In this document: positions 26,190 to 39,330 of the stretch, piece after piece
Layout: every line of letters begins with the position of its first letter
Position numbering within the stretch: the first letter of the stretch is position 1
NCBI GenBank assembly: GCA_036971615.1
Contig: JAYKKR010000004.1
Location: 2,170,001-2,234,000, forward strand
Reading direction: 5' to 3'
DNA length: 64,000 nucleotides
From: Amyloporia xantha
Taxonomy: Eukaryota; Basidiomycota; Agaricomycetes; Polyporales; Adustoporiaceae
Notes under the pieces: generated by a model
What the model saw: only the letters and a program-made list of their open reading frames with translations
Databases searched by the model: none
Told to the model about the DNA's origin: nothing
Position numbers and translations under genes: made by a program

Positions 26190-27500
26190 GGTGATAGGAT
26201 GATCAACGCGGCCTCACGACCCAACTCCCAACCTCCACTACAACCACATCCCCACCAGTCCATCATCCAGCTACCCATGCTAGGCCCACTGGGCCCTCCG
26301 CCCGCCAACAAACCGCTCAAGAACAACCAGCAATAGCAACAGTAGCCCCAGCCACCTCCACAGCAGCAGGGGCCCCAGCCGTCGGAAATCCCCATTCCTC
26401 CCCAGAGTGGCCAGGACTTTACGCTCTCGAATGTCCTGCACTTCCTCCAGACGGAATGGCGGAGGTACGAACGTGACCGCAACGAGTGGGAGATCGAGCG
26501 TGCGGGAATGCGGGTGAGAGCTGCTCCTCTGTGCCATCTGTGCGCGTGTGTGCGTGCGCGGACGGCGGGCCCATTGGCAGGCATGCATAGCGCTGCTCGA
26601 GCGCTACCGACGCTCGTTCGAGAACGTCAAGCTCGACCTTATGCGGCGGATCAAGGTGCTCGAGTATGCGTGGCACGTTGAGCGTTGTGTGGTTCGGTGC
26701 TCTGAGTCCGGGCAGCGCGGTTGACGTGTCCCACTGCAAGTCGAAACAGCTCGCTCAGCCGGCGTCGCAGGCGGTGCCGCCCGCAAATCTCGCCACGCTG
26801 CAGGCGTAGATGGGGCAGATGGTGCAAAAGCACAACGAGAGCAGCGGGAGCTCGCCTCGCAGCGAGGGTGCGTGTCAGTGCAGCTTACATGTCCCCTACT
26901 ACAAAGTACTATGCTACAGACTCGCCTTTACCTGCCGACTGCATGTCCACGGGCTCGGTCAATGGAGCCGCGACGGGCCAGCCTACGACCGGGACGCAGA
27001 CGTGGATCGGCAGTACGTCGTGGTCCGGGGGGCGGGGACAATGGGAACAATGGGCACAATGAGCAGGCCGCCGCCTGGGCGTGACCCGAGAAGCCGAGCA
27101 CGGAGTCGGGATTACCTGAAACAGTGTGTCTTTGTATCGTCGCTACACGATTTACAACCTCATGCGCCCTCCGCAGATGTCTCCAAGAGGTGTCGTACCT
27201 CACATCCCCACAAGCCATGAACCTGATTCCGAATCGTCCGCTGATCAACAACACGACGCTGCCGCTGCAGCTGCCCAACGTACCCTTTGACGCGTACAAC
27301 GGGCGCCCGCAAAAGCTGATGCCGGAGGTGGGCAAGGAGTACTCGCACGAGGCAGCAGAACAGGCACGACTAGAGGTGTCAGGCCAGGTGACGAGCGGAG
27401 GGGCATCATGGGAGCGGCGGATGCGGGACGAGGAAGACAAAGCGAAAGGCGAAGACGGGGAAGTGGAGGACGAAGATGCGGGAGTCATCGGCGAGGGAGA
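26190..27500 (+). pseudogene. Striatin pseudogene, N-terminal half
   Basis: A Gln/Pro-rich start is followed by [20 protein letters not shown] and [12 protein letters not shown] (26420-26515). After a retained intron come [20 protein letters not shown] and KVLEY (26590-26667). These are the caveolin-binding and coiled-coil region of striatin, the scaffold of STRIPAK phosphatase-kinase complexes. Later blocks also fit: KQLAQPASQAVPPANLATLQA, SSGSSPRSEG, TGTQTWIGS, GRDPRSRARSRDYLKQC, LQEVSYLTSPQAMN and NGRPQKLMPEVGKEYS (26735-27350). A TAG follows ATLQA, and frames shift between blocks. The WD40 repeats that make up the C-terminal half are absent. Because introns remain, it is a truncated genomic duplicate. 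Confidence 0.88.
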
Positions 27501-27633
27501 CGCATCGAAAGTATGGAAGGGGCGGGGCAGGGCGAGGGCGGGCGGTGCTTACGTGCATGGGCTGCGATTGGTGTGCACAGGGGTTAGGGGCAGAAAGCCC
27601 ATCCCCTAAATTCTACTCCAGCAACGCTGCAAC

Positions 27634-28613
27634 ATGTCTCACGGAAAGCAATTTATTCTCTACTCCGCCGTCAATGGTCCGAACAGCTGGTCAGTAGGGT
27701 ATCACCCACTATGCTAATTTTATGGTGGTACTGACATGTGGTCTTAATTCTCACAGGAAAGATGCCTTTGCTTTGGAAGAGTTGGGTTTGTCTTATGAGA
27801 CAATCTACCTCAGTCTCGACAACGGGGAGGTCAAGTCTCCTGAACACACCAAGTACAATCCTAATGGTCGCATCCCGACCTTGATTGACCATGGGAATGA
27901 CGACTTTGTTGTTTGGTCTGTCTCACCTATTATGCTCTCATCTACCTCGACTCTGAAGGACGAACTTTTCGCACTCAGGGAATCTAACGCTATTTTGGTC
28001 TACCTCGTTGACAAGTACGATACGACTCACAAGATTTCTGTTACCGACTTCGAAGATAAAATTGTCCAGCTTCAGTGGCTATTCTTTCAGGCTTCCGGTC
28101 AAGGGTTAGTATGAAGCACGTGTGATCAATTTCTCTGATTGAACTATCATCTATAGCCCTTATTTTGGCCAAGCCGGCTGGTTCAAGTTCCGTCACCCTG
28201 AGAAAATACCTAGTGCCATCGAGCGATACCAGAAAGAAATAATCCGTGTATTTGGCGTCCTTGAGGGTGTCCTGTCAAAGCAGACATGGCTCGTAGGTGG
28301 CAAATGCATGATCGCCGACCTCTCGTTCATTCCGTGGGTGCGAAGTCGCTTACTCGTGTTAATCGTATCAGAGTGATCTGACACGATCATCATTATTGCA
28401 GCTTTAATAATGCAGCTATTACAAGACTTCTTCAAGACTACAGCGGGTTTGATTTTGAGAGGGACTTCCCTGCGGTATATAAGTGAGTCTCCGTGGCGTA
28501 TGAGCGCTATAGATAACTAATTGAATGTGTGCAGGTGGCACAACACCATGCTCGCCAGGGAGTCGGTCAGCAAGGTGCTTGCTCTGAAAGAGTCGCTGCA
28601 GTCGTCGACGTGA
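27634..28613 (+). CDS. Ure2-like glutathione S-transferase
   Basis: Six exons (27634-27689, 27757-27915, 27979-28104, 28157-28333, 28402-28482, 28535-28613) join with every phase consistent and give 225 aa. The N-terminal thioredoxin-like domain starts near LYSAVNGPNSWK. It carries NPNGRIPTLID (with the usual cis-Pro) and ESNAILVYLVDKYD, the Glu-Ser pair that holds the gamma-glutamyl group of glutathione. The all-alpha C-terminal domain includes FFQASGQGPYFGQAGWF, GGKCMIADLSFIPFNN and KWHNTMLARESVSKVL. The length fits the family. Such enzymes conjugate or reduce electrophiles and peroxides in the cytosol. The donor of intron 4 is GTGGGT, slightly unusual, but it is the only one that restores the frame. 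Upstream is the striatin relic. The gene looks intact. Confidence 0.92.
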
Positions 28614-31600
28614 CATGAGCCGTAAGTCTTTTTCCACTTTTCGCAGGGTGCAGGTGCAGCATTTCCCCTCCCCGCGGGGACACTCTCGGGGGTTTGTGCG
28701 CAGTGTCACAGCTCTTGATGGAGTCCTACTTCTCAAAGTGTGGGTGCAGCACTTCCCCTCCCCGGGGGGACTCTCTCGCGATGTTACGACTCTCAACGGG
28801 GTCCTAATACTCACGGCGTGTCTTGCTGTAAGTCCTCCCGTCGAGATTTGTGACGCCGTTCGCGCGGTCATCCCCGTCGATGCCGCTTTTTGTTCGATAT
28901 GTGGCTGGCCACGAGTCTCTTCATCCGGTACACTCTTGAGTGTTCATCGGCAACTAAATATATTGAATCTTCCCCTCCGAATCTACTTGCATACTACATC
29001 TGACCTGTACCCTATAGAAGCCCGTGCTCTCAACTCCGCTCGCCGTCCAACCGGTCGCGCCGCAGTCAGTACCGTCCAGACTGTCAATGCACCCCACAAC
29101 GCACACACCCCACCTATCGCGAAGCGGGCAGACGACGCAGCACCATCCGGCACTCGACAACTCGGCCATCACAGCACATGCAGCGCAGCGGCCCCCTATC
29201 GCATTCTATCCCCACTCTGTCTGTCCGCCTCTGCACTCACAATGGATGGAGGAGCATCCCCACGCAGCAGTCTCATCCACGCACCGTGACCGCGTGTCTG
29301 CGCTCTACTCGAACTCGAGTGTCCCAGCTGCTCACTGACATGTAGCCCTACAGATCATCCTCGAGCTCTGCTAACACAGAGTTGCCCCGAATGACCCCTG
29401 TGTTCGGTCCGATGTCGTGCCCGCGCAGGCTGATCGCACAGAAATACACACAGACGATGTCCGCTTGACGCGAGTAGTCCGAATTGACGTCTACATACAG
29501 GACCCGCCGTGTACGAGGCTACCAGCATGGACGTTACGCGCCTGACGTCCGTCACCTCTCGCGTTTATATTACGAAGGCTATGTTCCCGATGGCGAACTC
29601 GAGTCGCTGCACCGCACGGCATCCCGTTCTGTACGCTAGCAGAGAGCAGTCGGGTCGTCGAGACTAACAGTTACATACTCGAGCCACCATGCAGGCTGCG
29701 CGTCGTCTTTCGGCTACGCTCAGATCATGCGTGCGCACGACTTTATGAAACCGACTGGAACGTCACTCGCCGGGCGTCCTTCGCCTACACGATGCGAAGG
29801 TGACTACATCAATGGTGCATCCAGCACCGTGAAAGTCCGGCGTCCGCATCGCAGGCGTCAATGCATGGTGGAGTCGTCGGATCGTCGGAGCCAGCATTTG
29901 GTGTTGGGTGCGTGGGTAGATAGCATGCTCTGTACATAGTATCCATTAACAGCAGTCAATATATCAGTCCGGTTGATCACACGCGAGATACATACGAGGG
30001 ATGGCGTGGAGATCGGACATGCACTGGCCATGGTCAATCGGGCGGGAGGCTGTGCTGCATGAAGACGAGGTCGTCGGCTATGTACTTCGCGCACTCGGTT
30101 CGGGTGCGATGTGGATAGGATATCTTTGCTAGTCGAGGACAGTCAGCTATTGGGAAGAACCGAATGAGAGGCAGCTTGCGCGCACCTTCAGCAAAACGGG
30201 ACCGGCGGGACGGCGATTTCAACCCGTCGTTTTCCAATGAACACGCATGCCAATACCGTCCGGCGGGGGTAGTGCTATGGTGCACGTCAGGCGGCGCGAG
30301 ACCCCAGCGCAGACGCCGGCGGACGGGTGCGCCAACGCGACAGGGTTCCCGATGAGTGTAGCAGAGAGCATCTGCGAAAAGCTGTTGGTGCTACCCAGTG
30401 AGCAGCCACGTCTGTATAAACAACACGCTAAGGGAAGAGGGCTCACCGCGACGCTCAGACACGTCTGTCACAGTGGCGAGCCAGCACTGAACCGCAACAA
30501 ACCCCAGGAATAGCTCGGCGTGATCGCCAAAGACGTCACAGGGAACAGGACGGGGGTACGAGCATCAAATAGAGCGGAAGAGGGAGGAGGAGATGCTGGC
30601 TGTCTACAATCCAACGTCCCAGCTTGCATCCTCCTCTCCTCCCTCTCACGCCCGGGCCCTTGCTCCCACGTCCACACCGCATATCCTGGCCCTGACGCAG
30701 TGCGTACGCGGCAACCGCTTGACCATGCCTGACAGAACGCCAAGCATCCGTGTCTTCCAGGCCCGCCGTGAAACGTCGGCACGCGCCCTCGCGGCTAAGG
30801 ACCGGTGATCGATCGTGTTGCGAACGAAGCTGTTCGGCATAGTGTAGCTGGCAAAAGCTTCGCAGGATGGGATGTAGCGGGACGGCGTACGCTCCGTGTC
30901 GTCCAGCTTCCTTCCGAGTACGAGGATGGTGGGGTTCGGTTAGAGCGTTCTCTATATTCTAGTGCACAGAATACCTGGTCAGCCCCTGCAAGAGACGAGT
31001 TGGGGCTCACCTTTCAAAACGAATCCCTCGCTGCCAGCAACCGACAGCAGCCGTCCGCCTCGCTAGCACCGCAAAGCCCCGCCGGTCTTCTCCCCATGTT
31101 CTAAACCGTCCGAGCTACAGCGCCCACGCACGGCTGCCCAAAGCCGTATTACGAACACTCGAGCAACGCGCAACGAACGGGCAGATATTCCTACCGGTAG
31201 CAGCTTTCGTAAGTAGGCTTCTGCGCATAACGAAGGGCCTCTTATCTCGGAAGACACGGCGATTGTAGCCGCGAAGGCATCGCGTACGAAAGATCTCGAG
31301 ACCCCCATATGCCTCAGAGTGCTGGACCGACATCGATTGGCTTCGGAGAGTGATACAGACTCTGTTAGTTAGACACCTCCTCCAGAACTGCTCTCCTCAT
31401 TCCTGAACAGAGAAGCTGGACGTTAGAAACAGAAATACGAACAATGGGCATACTTCGCAAAGCAGCAGAGAATTTCCGAACAGGAAGAGGCTCTGAGATA
31501 TGTATGTCCGACTTGGTGCATTGCACTTGTCAAAAAGACTGGAATCAGAGTAACGATCACCTGCGAGTGTGGCTGGGGAGAAGTTCACAGCACAGAACTG

Positions 31601-31700
31601 ATCAATACAAGTGCATTTGGTCGATCTGGTGTTGTACAGGTGGACAAGGAAACCGCGACTCAGAGGATAAACCAGACAAACTCGGAGGACGTCTGGCAGT
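28614..31700. other. Long gene-free stretch
   Basis: Short frames on both strands overlap one another and change every few hundred bases. Near 28645-28800 two similar segments (both containing GGGTGCAGCAYTTCCCCTCC) lie about 90 bases apart and form a small tandem duplication. I saw no conserved protein blocks. Confidence 0.45.
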
Positions 31701-31707
31701 GGCAGTA

Positions 31708-32067
31708 GGGCTGCTCAATTCTGCTCGCTTGGTGCGCGCTCACTCAAGCACCTCCTTGTTTAGGCTGTTCGAACACGGCTAAATCCGAGCGCGCTGCATC
31801 AGCCACCTGCGCTGCACAGGGTGTAGGTGTATTATTTCCTGACATGTGCGAGCTATTCTCGTGCCCAAACCTTTCGTACAGGCTATGTATACATGTACAA
31901 AAATGCTAACGACTTTTACGAATTTTTTGACCGAGCCTGCAGTCAGGAAAACCTTCACGCATACCAGGACCCAACCTGTTCTGCTTGCCGTGGCTGCCGA
32001 GTGGAAACGGCCAAAACGGGTAGGTAGTCAGACGAGCGCACACCGAGCGAGCAGAATTGAGCAGCCC
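31708..32067. mobile_element. MITE-like element with about 36-bp terminal inverted repeats
   Basis: The left end GGGCTGCTCAATTCTGCTCG is repeated inverted at the right end. Matching extends to about 36 bases with a few differences. The interior of about 290 bases has no plausible gene. I could not identify a target duplication, so the outer limits are provisional. Confidence 0.65.
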
Positions 32068-32525
32068 TTTTCTCATCGCTTCGAAGATCCAATGAATTTG
32101 ACGTGTCTTTTCTGTTGGACCCGCCCATCCCAATCCAGCAGTCCCTCAAAAGGGGCCCTGGCCACGCTCGCCATGTCCCAGCGCATCCCCGCACCATTTA
32201 TACGCGTACGCCCCAGCTGCAGTAGCGTCGTCGCTACTTGAGAAATCTTTACGCCACCAGCAACCACTCGAGGTCACAAAGTGTAGCCTCGGCCCCCTCG
32301 TCGTCGATCGTCGTCTGCACAAGGTCGACTTGGGCTAGCGTCGCGCACCGGCAGAACCCCGTCTCCGGTACGTTCCTTTAAAGCCTGCTCGATGCTCCCT
32401 CCACAGAGCGCCCCCATAAGCTAAAGTTGACCTTCATGATACCCTTTTCGCCTTCCTCTAGCCTCCCGTTGTCGATATAAGTCCTCGTCTCGTTCGCACA
32501 GGTCGCCGCTCAAGCCCAGCTCAAG

Positions 32526-34071
32526 ATGCCCGTCACGCTCTCTTCCATGCCCGAGGAAATCCTCGAGCGCATCCTCGAACTCGTCGTCACTCCCTCCTCT
32601 CCCTCCCTCGCCCACCGCCCGTCCTGGCACCCCTACCCCGGAGCGCCGCGCCCGCAAAACACCAGATCCGCCGCCATCCCCTCCCCGCGGATCCCGCCCC
32701 ACCTCGCCCCGCTGTTCGTCTCCCACACCTGGCTCCGCATCGCTACCCCGCTGCACTACCGCCACGTCGTCCTCGGCTCCGCCCGCCAGACCGCCCTCCT
32801 CGCCGCCACCCTCCGCGCGAGCCCCGACCTCGGCCACTGGGTCCGCACCGTCCGCACCGAGGGCACCTTCGACGCCCTCCCCGACGTCGTCCGCATGTGC
32901 CCGAACGTCGAGGGCTTCGACATGACCGTTGACAACGGCGCCATCGCCCCGGGCGCGTACGCGGTGCCCTCGCCCGTCCCGACGCATGCCCTCGACCAGG
33001 GCGCCGCAGACGCCGTGGATCAGCGCGTTGCGCGGTTCTGCAGTGCGTTCCGGCGCATGCGCAGGATCAAGCACCTCGTCATCCGCAAGAACGCCTATCT
33101 GACGCAGCCGCGCCCGGCGCTGATATTCGAGGAGCTCGCCAAGGCCATCACGGGCTGGACGCACCTGGTGAGTCGTGTTTCGTCCGTTCGTTCATTATTC
33201 GCCCCTCTCCCCGAAGTCGTGCCATGCAGCGGGCACGCGCTGCGGGGAAATGACGCTGCGGGCACGTGGACTATTACATCCTCGACGATACTCCTTCTGG
33301 GCATGCTTAGTCAGCCTATTCAGCATGCCCGAAGGAGGCAAGGCTGGAGATGGCACGTCTCGGTGCAAGCCATCGGGCGAGTTGGACTGGACTCGTGTTT
33401 CAGCGCATGGAATCTATTGTGAATGATGCATGTTCTGACTGACTTCACACTGAATAGGAGACCGTGAATATCGCGTTCCGTTTCTCCCCTTCCCCGGCGT
33501 CCGCCTCCTTCGCCGCATCTCTGGCAGCGGCCCCTAAGTTGCGCGACGTAAGCGCACTGCTTCCCGCCGTCTGGAACACGACGCTCCTGGAGGTGCGTCC
33601 CGTGTTATGAGGCCAGTTTCACCCGCTAATCCCCTTGCCCAGATATCCGCCAACCCGTCCCTCGAGCGCATCCACCTCACCCCCGACACGGAGCTCATGG
33701 GCGCGCACCTTTTCCTCTCCGAGGCCCGCAAGCACCCGCGCCTCATCGAGCTCATCCGCGCCGGGACGCCCATCATGCGCATGCGCGCGCGCACCACGAT
33801 GGCCATCCCCCTCACCGCGACAGCAACGGGCCCCGTGCACGCCCAGTGCCCCACGCCCGTCTCGCCGCCGCCTGCGCAAGCGCACTACCCCGCCCGGTAC
33901 GCCGCGCACAGCCCCACCCAAAATCGCGCTTCTGCTCCTGCCCACGCGCATGCGCAGCCCCGCGTCAAGCCCGAGCATGCGGCGCGCCGGGAGCAGCCGG
34001 GGCACCTCCCGCCGCTTGGCGCGGCGCAGATGCGCAACACGCCGTCCGCGCGGAGGATGAGCGCCGTCTGA
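32526..34071 (+). CDS. F-box-like protein
   Basis: Exons 32526-33167, 33458-33592 and 33643-34071 join in phase 0 and give 401 aa. The N-terminus (SSMPEEILERILELVV) fits the start of an F-box helix, which would bind Skp1 in an SCF ubiquitin ligase. Later segments alternate hydrophobic and polar stretches (LFVSHTWLRIATPLHYRHVV, then LGHWVRTVRTEGTFDALPDV) as in the many fungal F-box/leucine-rich-repeat-like proteins. The last exon drifts into Pro/Ala/His-rich low complexity. The first exon is very GC-rich at third positions, and its antisense frame (32421-33164) is open only for that reason. The upstream 100 bases are CT-rich, like a fungal core promoter. Substrate unknown. Confidence 0.72.
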
Positions 34072-36178
34072 GGCATGTGCGGTGCGCCGCCTCCACTTCT
34101 CTTGCGCGGTGCTGGTGCTGTCCGTGTGAGGCCAGACAGACGCCACTATCGCCATTCCTATTCCTATCGCGGACACACTCCTACCTCATCTCTGATCTTG
34201 CACCTCAACCCCACTATGCCTATTATCATATTACCATACCCCAGCGCATGCACATTGCCATACCCTCGGGCGGCGTGCGCCGTGCGTGCCGCTCCTTTGA
34301 TATCCCCTCGTTACCCATTTTCCAATATACGTATACGTATACGGTTCTCCTTCGCTCACGGATGGCAGTCACAGGGTCTTTCCATCTCCTTTCTCTCACT
34401 CTCTCCTTGCCTCTCTGCGTGCGCGGTCCCATTTCCCCGGCTCTCGCTTCCTGTATTCATACTCATACTCATGCCGTCCTAGGCTACGCTGTTTGATACT
34501 TCGACTCGCGTGTTAGATTTAGTGTACATAATTTGTCTTTATTCGTATATAGCCTAATCACTATTTCTGGCTTGGGAGCGCAGCTTCTTTCGCCTCCTGC
34601 CCAATACCCAATTGCAACTCATCAGATGATGGACGCGGGGGAAGGTGTGAAATAAGAGCGAACCCTCGATGCATGGTGCACAGCTGCAGGCTGGAACGCG
34701 GGAAGAGGACAATTTGTAGAGATGGATGGGCCAGATAGATAGTATCGTTACATGTGCGCTATGCTACAAGTTCGAAACAGGCAATGTGACAGGCGTCGAG
34801 AATCTAGATTGGCAACATAGGATCCAGAAGGAATGAAACTCGCATCCGGCTTCTAGCTTCGATCGCGAGGCGGTCGAACAAACCGTGTTCGTTCCATCCT
34901 TCTCCTTGCCGGCGGCACCATACTACCCGTCCCTCGGGCCTCGGGCAACGTCCAGCTTCTGAATCTCGGAGGGTTGGATCGACCACGACGAGCCAAACCG
35001 TCAACCGTATCTGACTGGTGTTGACACCGGTCAGGAATCGCGGAGGGGGGAGGGGAGGGGACAGGCAACAGGTGACAGGTGACCCGGGCCGTCGCAGGTC
35101 GGGGCCAATCGGGTCGCGCCTTGACGCGGCAGGAGTATGGGCATCAGATATGGGAGAGAGGAGGACGATGGGCTAATGGGGGTCGATGCATCGATATCAG
35201 GGGGTTAGGGGGTGGGGGTCCAAGGTCCTGCGAACCGAAACGTTGACCACATTCGACTCAAATCTCGAATTTGACAACGCTGGAAACGAGGGGACGTGTG
35301 CTGGTGTATCATGATTCATAGGGACGAGGACGCTCGTACATAATATGCATGTCCGTGAGTGGGATCGTATCATCGTAACACAACGTAGTGGAGGACGTGC
35401 GGCGGCAGAGTGCGGACGCTGCAGCTTGGACTGGTGCAAAACTAACTGTATTCAAATTTCACTGGAAGACCATCGGACGAGAATGGGAGGCCTGCGGTTG
35501 CCGGTTGCCTATCGAGGAGAGGTCCAGGGAGGCGACTGATCTCCGCGCACCGTCCGATCAACTGGAGAGCTTGCTTCGAACTTGAATTCGGGGATAACCC
35601 GTCGCGACCATGGGCCGCCGGCTCCAAGGAAGCAGGTAGTCGGCTTCTAGAAGAAATCGCGTCGGACACGAGTTACGGAATGTTACAGGTGCAGTCTGTG
35701 CAGAAGGTCAATAATATGCATAGACGAGAGAGACAGTGCGAAGATCGGCTGCTTACGATTGGATATGCAGCGGCGATACCATCAGAGTCGCAAGGAAGAG
35801 CCACGGGTCGGGCGCTGGAGGCATGGATTGGTCGGTGGGCTTGTAGTCGGTAGTATGCCCAAAGAGTCAAAGACATCGTTGATGATGGCGCGCCCTCCAA
35901 CGGTTCAGGGACGACGTCGCCGCAGATAAGTGTTCAAAATTCCAGTACAAGAACAAGCGGAGGCGTGGAGGGGTGCAGGGAGTCGAGTGGCTACTGACCG
36001 ACTACTTAGTGCTGGCTGACCCTGACCTTTCTAAATCGAAACGAAGACTGGGCAGGTCGATGGTAATGACTTCCGACGGTAAAGATTGTAACAGCCGGCG
36101 GGTCAAAGTTCGGCGGGAAGCTATCATCTGATGAGAACCTGCAGAGGATGTGATGGTTCGTCGACGCATCACCACCGC
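34072..36178. other. Intergenic, no gene recognised
   Basis: Pyrimidine-rich 3' flank of the F-box-like gene, then mixed sequence with short frames only. A short alternating tract ATACGTATACGTATACG lies near 34327-34343. Confidence 0.5.
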
Positions 36179-36280
36179 GGCTGTATAGGACCCCCGAAAT
36201 TCCCTATAGGAGGCTGGCCAAGAATCCAGACATGAATCCCACCATTTTGACCAAACGGCCGGGTCATTTTCCCGACATGT

Positions 36281-36380
36281 TCTAGTCTCGGAGCCAGCCG
36301 TTCGGAGTGTGAATGCGGAATCGAAAAACCGGGTGATTCCGCGCTCATCCACGCTCCGAACGGCTGGCTCCGAGACTAGA
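36281..36380. repeat. 29-bp-arm hairpin inside the transposon
   Basis: TCTAGTCTCGGAGCCAGCCG at 36281 is matched by its inverse ending at 36380. The arms are 29 bases with about one mismatch, around a spacer of about 42 bases. It may be a relic of a further small foldback element or a structural feature of the host transposon. Confidence 0.75.
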
Positions 36381-36689
36381 CATGTTCACGGACCACCCCC
36401 CAACATGCCGGGTCGGTTGTCCCGACACTGGCAGCTGAGGACCGGACTAGCCGGGTTGCCGTCCGGACATGACCAAGGGATGAGAGATTGAGCCGTTGCG
36501 ACGGAGCCTTTGCCGACCGCTGACCGGACCTCACCATCCGACGCTGGTAGCGGCGGCAGCGTTCCACTTGCCACTGATTCAGCTGAACAGTGTAATCGAG
36601 GAGCTTAGCCTGTTTTGGCAAATATTAGGCCAGATTTGGGCATTTGGGGCCAGAATCTCGCTTAATATGGCCTTTCCGGAAGTCCCGAC

Positions 36690-37729
36690 TAGTGTTGCGT
36701 AGAGCTGAGTCGAGCCGAGTCGAGTTGGGTAACTCGGTGTAACTCGATTTTACGAGTTTTGTCGAGGCGAGTTGCGAGCTGGCTCGCGAGTTCGGGAATT
36801 TCACGGGCCGGGGCTAGTCAGCCAATCAGAAAGCTCACCTCGCGGCTCTGTCTTGGGGCGCTTGATGAGCCAGAACGATGATTATGTCATCGCTCTCGCC
36901 GCCTGACTGTCTCAGCCTTTCAACCAATGGGAGAACGTCCCGGGGGCTTGTCAGCAAGAGGCGAGTTGTCCGAGTTGTCTGAGTCGATGGCTCGACTCGA
37001 CTCGAAAGTTCGAGTTCGTATAACTCGGCCCCGAGTCGAGTCGAGTTCCGAGTTCAGCTCGCCTCAAGGGGGGGCTGCGATTGCGAGATCGGACCCTATC
37101 TACCCCCCTTATTGAATACAATCTGGAGTCCGGGGTCCTGGTTTTGAACTTTTCGGACCATTTTCTCGAAGTTTTTGACCAGGGTTGAATTGCGACATAA
37201 AACATACATGAGCGTGTCTGCCGGACATTGTAGATTACAAAGATGTATAATATACAGCTATAGATGCGGAGCCAGTCCATACCGTTAAGAATCTTTGAGA
37301 GGGAATATGTTTGAGGACAGGATTTACCATAATTGGATAGCGGCTGGTCGGTGATTTAGTTCCCGGCGAACCGGCTTTTCTGACACACATCGACGAGCTA
37401 CTGCAAGGGTTACTGCCACTGGTTCGAACCCTGCAGCTATGGCCGGATATCCCATTCTTTAGATAATTTAAATATGTCTTCCTCACTACTTGTGCACATA
37501 TATGCTGATGTGTCGTCCATACCATACTGTTTTGTTAATTTTTTAAAAGGCACCGTGCCACATAAGTGCTCAGGCCACAAAGCATCGACTCTGCCTGTGC
37601 ATAGTATTCGAGCGCAATCGAGTATTCGAGTATTCGAAACCGGTTCCGGGGTCCCAGTCGAACTTTTGGTACATGCGGTCTGAACTTTCTGGATCAGCCC
37701 CCCCTTGGCTCGCCTCTGCCGCAACACTA
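36690..37729. mobile_element. Nested hAT-like element with 8-bp target duplication
   Basis: The element begins TAGTGTTGCG and ends CGCAACACTA. The termini continue imperfectly (AGAGC/GCGAG-like). GTCCCGAC is duplicated at 36682-36689 and 37730-37737. Subterminal sequence is packed with GAGTCGAG and AACTCG units at both ends, and CGAGTATTCGAGTATTCGA lies near 37617-37640. The 1040-base element has no transposase-like frame. It sits inside the element 36187-37875 and is therefore younger than it. Confidence 0.85.
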
Positions 37730-37883
37730 GTCCCGACACAAACCGACCGAAGTTGGGGGCTAGACCCGATTTCCCGATATGAACGGCCAGATTTTGGCAA
37801 ATTTCGGTCCGACATGAACGGCCAGATTCGCTGATTTTCTGACCCAGCCTATTATAGGGAATTTCGGGGGTCCTGGCTGTATC

Positions 37884-39330
37884 TACTACCTGGGGAATGC
37901 ATTCCTACAGATATTGGAATCCTGTTCATTTATTCCACTTCACTGTCAACACCACCTTCGCTGCCCCGTGGAAGTCCACCATTTCCATACTAGATTGGTT
38001 ATTGCTTCTGTTTCTGCTAGTGATCGGTTGACGCCCACCTGCAGTGTTCAGGTGACGACGCAGACGGAAACAATGCTGCTGACATATGTGTCTGCGGGTG
38101 GCCGACTTTGCGACGGACACGACATTGGCATGGCCACGAACAAGTCTGTGCGTCTTGTCTTATCCTCCTCCGACAGAATGGTGAGTCTCAACTATTCGTG
38201 AGAATTATCTGACAGTCGAGTAGTAGATTTGCTTTCGATCTGCTATTAACTTCGGACAACAATGAGTCGTCCGCCGTGGTCTGCGGAGAGACCTCACCAT
38301 AAATGGTGAGTTGCTAGAGCGTGAATTTGGTTCGTCGCCCTACTGATACATCTCCAAGTAGACCTCCATTCATCTGATCATCAGCAAAATCAAACATTTG
38401 TATTGTTTACCTTTTTCTTCTTATTTGGACTTGATGTCTTGTGTAAGGAAAATAAGACAATCTATAATGCGAGCGTGTCTTGCCCCAATGCGATCGACAC
38501 TCTTTCTGAGTCCTTTGATGCCTTAGTTTCCTTTTCTGGTAAAATAAGACGCAAGAAGACAAAAAAGGAAAATAATAAAACACTTTGATTTTGCTGATGA
38601 TGAAGACGGATCATGATACTACTGGACAGTCAGTCCATGGTGGCCGCGAGAAGGCGAGCCATGCTGGACGAGTCGGATTCACGGATGGACCTCAGAGACG
38701 CCACGGTAAGCTCCTGGCTGACACAACCGGTCGGGCTCTTGTCCAGATGATATAGATTCTGACCACATGCATGACGAGCTGGACAGCTGACCTTCATGTT
38801 GCGGTGGACGTGGAACTGTCAGCTGAGTGATGCTGTTGTCAGGGCATCATAAAACCTTTTGCAGGACATGTCAAACAGACACCACCAGCCGATGTGTGTG
38901 GGTGATGAACGACAGAACAGTGAGTTTGTATGTTTTAATTGGGAATCGTCTGACGTTCAAAAAGCAGATTTGCTTTCGATCTCGGATCAGGAAGTACGTG
39001 GATCTTAGGGAAGACGCGCCAGATCATCCCGTGACTCCACAGCTCCCTAGCGGTCAGTACACATTATCACCTGTGGACATGTGGATAGCCTCACAACATA
39101 CCCCTGTCTCTCATCAATTGGATGATGATACAGTAGCTCTGGACAGCGGGTTTGTGAACTTGCAGTGCTGGTGGTCTTTGGAGTGGAAGGTCTCTGCCCC
39201 CGCCTATTCTCAGGGTTGCCGGACAACAACGACTACGAGTCTGTGGTGGACTACAGGGGCCAGTGGTAAGCTCGGAGAGCACCAGTTTGGCTCGTCACCA
39301 TACTAATTCAGTGCAGCCTCGCCGTCCAGA
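37884..39330. repeat. Diverged direct duplication of an intron-bearing segment
   Basis: Segments near 38168-38250 and 38900-38985 share GACAGAA(Y)RGTGAGT...TTGCTTTCGATCT. Segments near 38305-38365 and 39264-39318 share GTRAG...GGYTCGTC-CC-TACTRAT ending in an AG. The second pair has the form of short introns with branch-point-like CTRAT. I infer two diverged copies of one multi-exon unit. The encoded fragments (for example the frame at 37914-38201) match nothing I know. Confidence 0.4.
38377..38601. mobile_element. 225-bp AT-rich MITE-like element
   Basis: ATCATCAGCAAAATCAAA at the left end is exactly inverted at the right end. The similarity continues imperfectly inward through T-rich (left) and A-rich (right) sequence. 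It is markedly AT-rich compared with its surroundings. The target duplication is unclear because the termini are palindromic with the flanks. Confidence 0.65.

Larger units (their letters stand above)
36187..37875. mobile_element. Non-autonomous DNA transposon with 8-bp target duplication (hAT-like), copy 2, carrying a nested element
   Basis: Termini AGGACCCCCGAAATTCCCTA (left) and the inverted form (right) are near-perfect over about 22 bases. They share the first nine or so bases with the element at 10575. The flanks carry the exact direct repeat GGCTGTAT at 36179-36186 and 37876-37883. Subtracting the nested insertion (36690-37729) and one copy of its target duplication leaves an original element of about 641 bases. 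No transposase frame is visible. Confidence 0.87.
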